From Vibrio penaeicida (lineage in GTDB: Bacteria > Pseudomonadota > Gammaproteobacteria > Enterobacterales > Vibrionaceae), in assembly GCF_002933855.1 (NCBI RefSeq), contig NZ_BFAQ01000021.1:1-64000 (forward strand): a DNA stretch of 64,000 nt. Reading direction: 5' to 3'. The first letter of the stretch is position 1. Each line of letters opens with the position of its first letter. Below, piece by piece: positions 18,430 to 25,375 of this stretch. The position numbers and the translations under genes are program-made. The notes beneath the pieces are model-generated. The model did not search any database. It worked only from the letters and a program-made list of their open reading frames with translations, and was not told the origin of the DNA.

Positions 18430-20219
18430 TACTCTCCGGTTTTTAGCTTCAATACATTCGCCAGTTCCGTTAAGAGTTTTTGCGTATCATCACTGAGGCG
18501 GTTTATTTCATTGGTGGATTCGGATGACCTAGAAGCCAATTGCCTTACTTCATCCGCAACTACCGCAAATCCACGCCCGTGTTCGCCTGCGCGCGCCGCT
18601 TCAATGGCGGCATTTAAAGCGAGTAGGTTGGTTTGATCTGATATACCATCGATGACCTTGGCGATTTCTGAGATTTCGTTACTTGATGTCCCAACACGAT
18701 CCATGATTTCTTTCATACCGTTACGTTGTTTAACTTCTGAAGAAATGTCTTTGATGAATGCCGTGTAAATGGTTCTACCATCAAGGCTGACTTTAGAAAG
18801 AGAAAGCAAACCCCACGCTTCTTTTCCATCGGGTCTGTTAATAGGAACCTCACGACTTGTACCAACAATTTTGTTTTCACCAGTATTAATGTTGCGCTGA
18901 ATGAACCCATCGTGATTTGCTTGGAGCTCGACAGGAACCAGCATCTTAACGTTTTTACCGATAACGTCTTCAGGCTTGTACCCCCAAAGCGTTTCCGCTG
19001 CTTTGTTAAAGAAACTTACCGTTCCACGTTCATCTATGGTTATAACTGCGTCAAGTGCTTGAGATAGGGTTTGATTGATGGTTTCTTTTGCCGTGCGTTC
19101 TTCAGTAATATCTCGCACAAACGCAGTGTAGGCGATTTCACCACCTACTTCGATTTTAGAAAGCGAGAAGCTGACCCATATTTCCGCGCCATCTTTACGT
19201 TCCATCAGTAGCTCTCGGCTAGAGCCTACTATTTTATCTTTACCTGTACGTCGGTTTGCATTCACATATTCATCATGGCGTGGCTGATGAATTTTCGGTA
19301 CAAGCATCTTTACGTTCTTTCCGATAACTTCGGCGCTTTTGTATCCCCATAACGTTTCCGCAGAAGGGTTGAAAAAGGTCACGATGTTGTCTTTGTCTAT
19401 GGTGACAACCGCATCTATGGCCTGGTAAAGCACTTGTTCCATCTGTTCTTTGGCGGCTTTTTCTTGAGTAATTTCACGTGCAAATGCGGTGTATCCAAGT
19501 TCGCCATCTAACTCAATTCTTGATAGAGAGAGGTTTGCCCAAATTCGCCGGCCATCTTTCGTTTCTATTTCAACGTCCCGGCTAGTACCGACGATCTTGT
19601 CAATTCGGGTTTCGCGGTTGGCATTCACCAGTGAGTCGTGCTTGTCTCTTAATTCACGCGGAACAAGCATTTTCACATTTTTCCCAAGCACTTCTTCTTG
19701 CTTATAGCCCCACAAGCGCTCGGCTGCTGGATTTAGATAGGTGATGCAATTTTGCCCGTCTATTGAAACAACGGCATTGACCGACTGAGCAAGGACCTGC
19801 TCAATGCGTTGTTGTGCGTTGACTTCTTCTGAAATGTCTTTAACAAAAGCAGAATAGCCAACCCCATCTGGCAATTTGGTTTTAGAGAGCGCTAAGCTTA
19901 CCCAAACCTTGCTACCGTCTTTTCTTATCAGCTCTAACTTTCTTGATGTACCAACAATGACATTTTGCCCTGTTGTTCGATTTTTATTAACGTATTCGTC
20001 ATGGTCAGGCTGAAATTGTTGTGGTACCAGCATCTTTACATTGTTGCCGATAACTTCTTTTTCTGAGTATCCCCACAGCTTTTCGGCTGCGCGATTAAAA
20101 TAGAAGACCTTATTATTTTTATCTATGGAAACAATGGCATCTAGTGCATTGTCGATAATCTGATTGCTTACGTTTCCATTGTTTTGGCTCTTTCCATTTA
20201 AAATTGAAAATAGTCCCAT
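18429..20219 (-). CDS. Soluble four-PAS protein with short chemoreceptor signalling tip
   Basis: This 596-residue protein contains four PAS domains in tandem, about residues 20-130, 140-255, 265-375 and 390-495. Each repeats nearly the same motifs: [19 protein letters not shown], an HDEYVNANR-like segment, IVGTSRE, and a TAF(I/V)KDIS end. The C-terminus holds the chemoreceptor hairpin tip ([34 protein letters not shown]). It has only short flanking helices and no transmembrane segment, so it is probably a cytoplasmic redox or small-ligand sensor that talks to CheA/CheW. The near-identical PAS copies suggest internal duplication. Ligand unknown. Confidence 0.85.
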   Translation of the reverse strand: MGLFSILNGKSQNNGNVSNQIIDNALDAIVSIDKNNKVFYFNRAAEKLWGYSEKEVIGNNVKMLVPQQFQPDHDEYVNKNRTTGQNVIVGTSRKLELIRKDGSKVWVSLALSKTKLPDGVGYSAFVKDISEEVNAQQRIEQVLAQSVNAVVSIDGQNCITYLNPAAERLWGYKQEEVLGKNVKMLVPRELRDKHDSLVNANRETRIDKIVGTSRDVEIETKDGRRIWANLSLSRIELDGELGYTAFAREITQEKAAKEQMEQVLYQAIDAVVTIDKDNIVTFFNPSAETLWGYKSAEVIGKNVKMLVPKIHQPRHDEYVNANRRTGKDKIVGSSRELLMERKDGAEIWVSFSLSKIEVGGEIAYTAFVRDITEERTAKETINQTLSQALDAVITIDERGTVSFFNKAAETLWGYKPEDVIGKNVKMLVPVELQANHDGFIQRNINTGENKIVGTSREVPINRPDGKEAWGLLSLSKVSLDGRTIYTAFIKDISSEVKQRNGMKEIMDRVGTSSNEISEIAKVIDGISDQTNLLALNAAIEAARAGEHGRGFAVVADEVRQLASRSSESTNEINRLSDDTQKLLTELANVLKLKTGE

Positions 20220-20536
20220 TGCTCGATCCCAATTTTGGTTGTCGACGTTGTGCTGCCAGTATTTATTATTTTATTTGAGTCTAGACGGCTATTCTCAGTT
20301 GTTCCAATTTAGAACAATTATTTCATTATAAAGCCCATGATACTTAGCTAACGTTGTGTTTATGCCTAACTCAATAAGATAAGCCAATGTCATAACCAAG
20401 TATCTCAAGATACTTGGTTATAGAAGTGTGATTAGATGCAATAGTCTTGTTAATATACCCAAGCGATCCGAGCTCTTTGGAATGGTTTGAACGTAATCGG
20501 ATATAAAACAGTAGCGTTCGATAAGTGGAGGAAAGG
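20220..20536. other. Divergent intergenic region with a 30-bp palindrome
   Basis: This 317-bp gap separates the minus-strand four-PAS gene from the plus-strand phosphatase gene and must contain both promoters. Its main feature is the palindrome at 20392-20421, listed separately. A short TATACCCAAG element follows at 20453-20462. No gene is seen. Confidence 0.6.
20392..20421. repeat. Perfect 30-bp palindrome (14-bp arms)
   Basis: ATAACCAAGTATCT (20392-20405) and AGATACTTGGTTAT (20408-20421) are perfect inverted copies around a CA centre. There is no U-run, and the flanking genes are transcribed away from it. It resembles short palindromic elements scattered in Vibrio intergenic DNA; related pieces occur at 20453-20462 and 35173-35190. 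Confidence 0.7.
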
Positions 20537-21145
20537 ATGACAAGAATACATTTATTTAGGCATGGGCAAACGCAATGGAATCTTGAGCAAAGATTGCAAG
20601 GGCATGAAGATTCCCCCCTAACGGAATTAGGAATTGAACAAGCTCAATTGGCGAAACCTAAATTAGACAATGTTCAGATTGACTCTGCATGGGCGTCACC
20701 AAGTGGTAGAGCGGTGCACACCGCGAGTATACTCACTGGTTTAGATGCTAATCAAATCAAAACCATGGAAGGCTTACGAGAGATAAACCTTGGCAGTTGG
20801 GAAGGGCAAACGACAGAGCATGTTAATACCACTGAAAATGAGAGATATACCGCCTTCTGGAATCGCCCTGATCTTTATGAGTCGGATACAGGTGAGTCGT
20901 TCGAGCAGGTAAAGGTACGAGGTTTACAAGCCCTTAAGGATATTGCGCTAGAGTGCCCCAATCAAACTCTTGTTATTGTTTCTCATGCTGGTTGGATAAA
21001 AACAATAATTACGGCATTGTTGGATATGGCACCAATAGATATTTGGCAAGAACCCTTTGCTCATAACTTGAGTGAATCTATCTTGTGCTTTGAAAATGGG
21101 ACGTGGCGCGTTGAGAAATTCTGCGATATCACTTGGAACAAGTAA
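20537..21145 (+). CDS. Histidine phosphatase family protein (phosphoglycerate mutase-like)
   Basis: The 202-residue protein carries the RHG catalytic motif at its start (IHLFRHGQTQWN). A second histidine follows in VIVSHAGWIK, with the conserved Glu in INLGSWEGQT. Such enzymes remove phosphate from sugars, phosphoglycolate or alpha-ribazole phosphate; the substrate cannot be read from the sequence. The ATG at 20537 lies just after GGAGGAAAGG, which rules out the upstream GTG. It stands alone between a divergent chemoreceptor-like gene and an AraC regulator, so context gives no pathway. Confidence 0.85.
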   Translation: MTRIHLFRHGQTQWNLEQRLQGHEDSPLTELGIEQAQLAKPKLDNVQIDSAWASPSGRAVHTASILTGLDANQIKTMEGLREINLGSWEGQTTEHVNTTENERYTAFWNRPDLYESDTGESFEQVKVRGLQALKDIALECPNQTLVIVSHAGWIKTIITALLDMAPIDIWQEPFAHNLSESILCFENGTWRVEKFCDITWNK

Positions 21146-21347
21146 CGGTATTACCTAGCCTTCAGGCGGATAGCTAAGTGAGCAATATTGTACAATTTTA
21201 ACCAGCTCATTGCCGTTAACTTATCTACTTCTAGTGAGCTCCATAGTCCGTATTTAGTGTATATGTAGCATCCACTATTTTATTCAGTTTCATACAGTAA
21301 AGTAGATAAACTAAGTATTGATATTTAGATAAGCAACAAGGATTGTT

Positions 21348-22175
21348 ATGCCAGCAAAGCATTCAAAAAAAGCGAAAGAAATAGCGAATTACAACATCGC
21401 CCAGGAATTGGGTGGCTTAGAGCTGCTCGACGCTTGCTTTGAAAAGCAAAATTTTTCTTGTCATAGCCATGAAGGTTATACAGTTGGTGTTATCGAAACA
21501 GGTGCTCAGCGATTCTACCGCGGCAGTGGGTATCATATTGCACCAAGCGACAGCATTATACTGGTCAACGCCGATGAACTTCATAATGGACATTCGGCGA
21601 GCGAAGGAGGGTGGTCTTATCAAGCCATGTATCCCTTACCAGAACATTTCGATTTGATAGGGCAACCTCTTTGCGGTGCTCCGTTTTTCCCTGAACCAGT
21701 GGTTTATGATCCACTACTAGCGAATCAGATTCGCTCCCTATTTTCGGTTTTAAAACGTAGCCGTAATCGGCTAACCCGTGAAACATGCTTGTATCAAACA
21801 TTACTCGCTTTGGTACTTCGTCACGGGAAGACTTGCCCAGACTCCAAACTGCCAGGTGTTGCGAAAAACAATATGCAAATCGCCAAAGAGTTTTTGGATG
21901 ACTTACCGCAGGCAGATATCTCGTTAGAAGAATTGGCTTCAATGGCACATTTAAGCACCTATCACTTCGCTCGCGAGTTTAAAAAGGCCTACGGAATTCC
22001 ACCACACGCATACCAATTGCAAGCAAGGTTAAGAGTGGCGAAAAAATGGTTGCGCTCTGGAATGAAAGTGGCAGACATTGCTAATGATTTAGGCTTTCAT
22101 GACCAAAGCCATTTTCACCGACATTTTAAATCCGCTTTAGGTGTGACACCTATGCAGTATGCCAAGGCTGCTTAA
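21348..22175 (+). CDS. AraC-family transcriptional regulator
   Basis: The 275-residue protein has an N-terminal AraC-type cupin sensor (SHEGYTVGVIETGAQRFYRG, DSIILVNADELHNG). A C-terminal double helix-turn-helix follows at about 175-270 (LEELASMAHLSTYHFAREFKKAYGIPPHAYQLQARLRVAKKWL, VADIANDLGFHDQSHFHRHFKSALGVTP). A good ribosome site (AAGGAT) precedes the ATG. It lies 116 bp upstream of azlC in the same direction. AraC regulators with this cupin commonly sit beside AzlCD or LysE-type amino-acid exporters, so control of azlCD is likely. Confidence 0.88.
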   Translation: MPAKHSKKAKEIANYNIAQELGGLELLDACFEKQNFSCHSHEGYTVGVIETGAQRFYRGSGYHIAPSDSIILVNADELHNGHSASEGGWSYQAMYPLPEHFDLIGQPLCGAPFFPEPVVYDPLLANQIRSLFSVLKRSRNRLTRETCLYQTLLALVLRHGKTCPDSKLPGVAKNNMQIAKEFLDDLPQADISLEELASMAHLSTYHFAREFKKAYGIPPHAYQLQARLRVAKKWLRSGMKVADIANDLGFHDQSHFHRHFKSALGVTPMQYAKAA

Positions 22176-22243
22176 GTTCAACAGACTTGGTTAAAGCTAC
22201 TTGACCTTAGTGAACATCAACTCCCGTTTTAGACAAAACCGCA

Positions 22244-22265
22244 ACAGGAACCTCCTGTATTTTTA
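22244..22265 (+). terminator. Weak terminator-like hairpin before azlC
   Basis: ACAGGA and TCCTGT pair around an ACC loop, followed by ATTTTTA. The stem is short, so it may only attenuate transcription from the AraC gene into azlC. Confidence 0.4.
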
Positions 22266-22291
22266 GAGAGATAAGTACTTTAGGAATATTA

Positions 22292-22984
22292 ATGATCTCA
22301 GAATCCCGATCCAAACTGTTTATTCAAGGCTCCCTAAAGATGATGCCGCTGAGCATTGCTGTGGTGCCTTGGGGTATTTTGGCTGGCTCATTTGCGATAG
22401 ACAGCGGTTTAACCGCATTAGAAGGGCAAGCTTTTTCTCTTATTTTATTTGCAGGAGCGGCTCAGTTGGTCGCAATGGGAATGATTAAGGCAGGGGCAAC
22501 ATTAGGTGCTCTTGTTTTAACAGTATTCTTTATTACGTCACGCCATTTTTTATACAGTGTGGCCATGCGAGACAAAATCAGCCCTTTGCCTTTCAAATGG
22601 CGATTTGTATTGGGGTTTCTGTTAACGGATGAACTGTTTGCGTTTTGTGGAAACCAGACGCCAAATCAATTTAAACCGTGGTATGCCTTTGGGGCTGGTT
22701 TTAGTTTTTATCTTATTTGGAATCTAGCAACGCTGGTGGGCATTATCGCAGGCGCGACGATTCCAAATTTAAGTGAGCTTGGGCTGGAGTTCGCGGTTGC
22801 TGCGACCTTTATTGGGATTGTTGCCCCTACTATAAAAAACACCGCGGTGTTGGTTTCGGTCGTTGTGGCTCTTGTGTTCTCCGTGTTATTTGCTTGGCAA
22901 CAAGTTGAAGGAGGCTTGGTGATTGCGAGTATTTTGGCCATGTTAAGTGGCTACTTTTGTGAAAGGTTTAAGGGCAAGGCATGA
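22292..22984 (+). CDS. azlC: AzlC-family branched-chain amino acid exporter subunit
   Basis: The 230-residue membrane protein matches AzlC: the N-terminal PLSIAVVPWGILAGSFAIDSG and the characteristic AGAAQLVAMGMIKAGA and FITSRHFLYSVAMRD segments. The TDELFAF motif follows in the next helix. AzlC and AzlD together export branched-chain amino acids or their analogues. The stop overlaps the azlD start by 4 bp, so the two are translationally coupled. Substrate is assigned by family only. Confidence 0.88.
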   Translation: MISESRSKLFIQGSLKMMPLSIAVVPWGILAGSFAIDSGLTALEGQAFSLILFAGAAQLVAMGMIKAGATLGALVLTVFFITSRHFLYSVAMRDKISPLPFKWRFVLGFLLTDELFAFCGNQTPNQFKPWYAFGAGFSFYLIWNLATLVGIIAGATIPNLSELGLEFAVAATFIGIVAPTIKNTAVLVSVVVALVFSVLFAWQQVEGGLVIASILAMLSGYFCERFKGKA

Positions 22985-23295
22985 TCTATCTTTATATATT
23001 TGCGATGGCATCCGTGGTTTTCTTTAGTCGCTATCTATTTTTAGAACCCAAGTTGCCGTTAAGGCTAAACCACCAATTTCATCGCTTACTCAGTTATGCA
23101 AGCCCAGCAGTACTTACCGCTATTCTTTCCCCGATTGTATTTGTACCTGAAGGAGAGCTCCAACTCTCTCTTTCTAGCCCTTATATTTGGGCAGCATTGC
23201 TATCTTGCTTTGTGGCATGGAAAACAAAAAATGTACTTACAACAACCTTAGTCGGGGTGTGTGTCTTTCTATTGTTGAAGCATTTCTTATTTTAA
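22981..23295 (+). CDS. azlD: AzlD-family transporter small subunit
   Basis: This 104-residue membrane protein has three to four helices with the AzlD pattern (FFSRYLFLEPKLPLRLN, LLSYASPAVLTAILSPIVF, WAALLSCFVAWKTKNVLTTTLVGV). It overlaps azlC by 4 bp. Its end overlaps the convergent LysR gene by 9 bp, so transcription from the two sides must meet here. Confidence 0.87.
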   Translation: MIYLYIFAMASVVFFSRYLFLEPKLPLRLNHQFHRLLSYASPAVLTAILSPIVFVPEGELQLSLSSPYIWAALLSCFVAWKTKNVLTTTLVGVCVFLLLKHFLF

Positions 23296-24180
23296 GAACT
23301 CTTGCTCCAGCCATTTCCGTAATGACTTTACGCTTTCAGATCTCAGATTCGAAGGGTGGCATGCATAGAAAAATGTATTCGTTGGATGGGTTACATTATC
23401 ACCGATTTGAGCGAGCAACCCATGTTGAAGGTCGTCTGCAACAAAGAGTTTATGAGTCACTAGAACTCCGAGCTTTCTTCGGCATGCATGAATGGCCTGA
23501 ACCGAAGTATTAAATGTGAGGTTGTTTTCTTTCTTTGGTTGCGAAATGTTTTGGCTACTCGCCCAAAATTTCCAGTCTTCTTTTCTTCTATCGTTAGACA
23601 CAAAGATAGCGGGAATGTGGTTAAGTAAGTCGTTTACGTCTTGCGGGGATTGAGTTGAATGAGTTACCGCGATGTCTGGATGGGCAATCATAACCAGTTC
23701 ATCATCAAGTAACTTATGGCAATAGTAGTCTTGCCAGTGTTTTTCTTGACCTTGAATAATGGCGAGGTCGACCCCTTCTTTTTGCAAATCAAATGTACTA
23801 TTCAGATTCGATATCCTCGCATCAAGCAAAGCATTGGCTTCTTGAAAAGATTCAACTCGTGGTATCCACCAATGTAATGCAAGGGACGCAACCATGTTGA
23901 TGGTTAAACGTCCATCATCAGGGGCAGTTTTTAGCTTTTCAGTTACTTCAGCGATTTCTTCAAAAGCGGGCGAGACTTGTTGATAGTATTTTTGACCTTG
24001 TTCACTTAACGCTATCGCTCTTCCAACACGAATAAACAGGGCTACATCCAAATAATTCTCCAAGGATTTTATCGCTTGGCTTACTGCGGAATGGCTGACA
24101 TTAAGGTAGTCGGCTGCCTGAGTCATGTTCTCGAAGCGAGCAACGGCAATAAACGTATAAATCGATTTAAATGGTGGCAT
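23287..24180 (-). CDS. LysR-family transcriptional regulator
   Basis: The 297-residue protein has an N-terminal winged helix-turn-helix (FIAVARFENMTQAADYLNVSHSAVSQAIKSLENYL). The GcvA-like effector-binding domain follows from about residue 90. It is divergent from the EamA transporter gene, 127 bp away. A perfect 17-bp palindrome with the T-N11-A form expected for LysR sites lies between them at 24220-24236. The most likely target is therefore the EamA gene and its own promoter. Its 3' end overlaps azlD by 9 bp. Confidence 0.88.
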   Translation of the reverse strand: MPPFKSIYTFIAVARFENMTQAADYLNVSHSAVSQAIKSLENYLDVALFIRVGRAIALSEQGQKYYQQVSPAFEEIAEVTEKLKTAPDDGRLTINMVASLALHWWIPRVESFQEANALLDARISNLNSTFDLQKEGVDLAIIQGQEKHWQDYYCHKLLDDELVMIAHPDIAVTHSTQSPQDVNDLLNHIPAIFVSNDRRKEDWKFWASSQNISQPKKENNLTFNTSVQAIHACRRKLGVLVTHKLFVADDLQHGLLAQIGDNVTHPTNTFFYACHPSNLRSESVKSLRKWLEQEFLK

Positions 24181-24219
24181 GGTTAAACCCTAGCTTCATC
24201 GTTTTGTGGATTAAGTATA

Positions 24220-24236
24220 TGTAAGTTTAACTTACA
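24220..24236. promoter_or_regulatory. 17-bp palindrome between lysR and EamA genes, candidate LysR operator
   Basis: TGTAAGTT (24220-24227) and AACTTACA (24229-24236) are perfect inverted copies around one T. It lies 40 bp upstream of the LysR start and 71 bp upstream of the transporter start. Position and symmetry fit a LysR-type autoregulatory and activating site. Confidence 0.6.
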
Positions 24237-24307
24237 AGTGTCGTTAATTTAAATCGTTATTCTTATCTATTGTTGAGTCTTAAAATGCATTCAAACAGGA
24301 GATATTT

Positions 24308-25270
24308 ATGACGTTATCGAAACCCATTGTTTTTATGCTCGCCTCGACTTTAAGCCTTTCTTTGAATGGTGTGTTTTCAAAATTTCTTACAGAAAGCTTC
24401 AGTGTTCAATTGCTGAGTACGCTCAGGTTTCTCTTCCCTGCAATTATTTTATTCTTGATGATGTTCTTTACTCAGTTTGTTTTACCTCATCGAAAAATGT
24501 GGACATCTTTGGTCATTCGATCTTTTTGTATTGCTGCCTGTCAGTTGTGTTTTCTATTGTCGATGCAGTCACTGACTTTGGTGGAATCCGTAGTGCTTTT
24601 CAGCACTGGGCCGCTTTTTATTCCCGTTTTAGAGCGTCTGATTTTCAAAGTGAAATTTTCGGCTATTAACATCGTGCGTTTAGCGGTTATGTTAGCGGGT
24701 GTTGTCGCTCTGGCTGGCGATCTTTCCAACTTCAGTTTTAAATGGGAACTGGTGTTGGGGCTAGGGGCAGGGGTACTAGGAGCGGGATCTCAGTTGTCTT
24801 TATTTCGCGCAACTAAAGGAACGATGACAGCGATTTCCCTGAATGCTTGGTCTTTCCTTCTCGCCTTTCTCATGTTGCTGCCTTTAACGTTTGTTATTGG
24901 ACCGAGTGTATCCGACAAGTTGATTTTATCGATGCCGGAAGAACATGAATTTATCTGGATGATGTTAGGCGTGCTGGCACTGCTGATTGTTAATACGCAG
25001 GTTTTTCGCGCCAAAGCTTATCAAATGGCTGATACGGGTTCACAGTTAGCACCACTTATATACACCAATCTAATTTTCACCTGTATCTGGCAGGTTACCT
25101 TGTTCGACGAAGTGCTGGATGAGCATAAAATAATAGGTGTGATTTTGATTGTATTTGCGAGTGTGTTAAATACATTAAAGGGCTTGTCGCTAAAGTTGAT
25201 TAGATCATTGAAGCTGATCAGCTCATCAAAGCCGATTCGCTCACTAAAAACGGCATTATTGACCCCTTAG
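24308..25270 (+). CDS. EamA/DMT-superfamily transporter
   Basis: The 320-residue protein has ten predicted membrane helices in two EamA halves (MLASTLSLSLNGVFSKFL... and WSFLLAFLMLLPLTF...). These are typical of drug/metabolite exporters. The substrate is unknown. Its C-terminal tail after the last helix is built from three six-residue units (KLIRSL, KLISSS, KPIRSL) encoded by an 18-bp tandem repeat. It is divergent from a LysR regulator that probably controls it. Confidence 0.87.
   Translation: MTLSKPIVFMLASTLSLSLNGVFSKFLTESFSVQLLSTLRFLFPAIILFLMMFFTQFVLPHRKMWTSLVIRSFCIAACQLCFLLSMQSLTLVESVVLFSTGPLFIPVLERLIFKVKFSAINIVRLAVMLAGVVALAGDLSNFSFKWELVLGLGAGVLGAGSQLSLFRATKGTMTAISLNAWSFLLAFLMLLPLTFVIGPSVSDKLILSMPEEHEFIWMMLGVLALLIVNTQVFRAKAYQMADTGSQLAPLIYTNLIFTCIWQVTLFDEVLDEHKIIGVILIVFASVLNTLKGLSLKLIRSLKLISSSKPIRSLKTALLTP
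25193..25246 (+). repeat. 18-bp in-frame tandem repeat in the EamA gene
   Basis: Three diverged 18-bp units (25193-25210, 25211-25228, 25229-25246) encode K-L/P-I-R/S-S-L/S repeats in the cytoplasmic tail. The copies share AAGNNGATTNGNTCANT-like positions. The repeat keeps frame and adds six residues per unit. Confidence 0.7.
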
Positions 25271-25375
25271 ATATCGTTTCTAAAACGTTTGTGCGCCGCT
25301 TACCATATGTATCACAAAGCGGCACATCGAATGGACTTACATTAAATCGCGGACTTAGTTGGTCTACACAACGGT

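Noticed and set aside
21565-21948. 127-codon minus-strand frame within the AraC regulator gene
   Set aside because: Completely antisense to a gene with clear AraC motifs; no family features.
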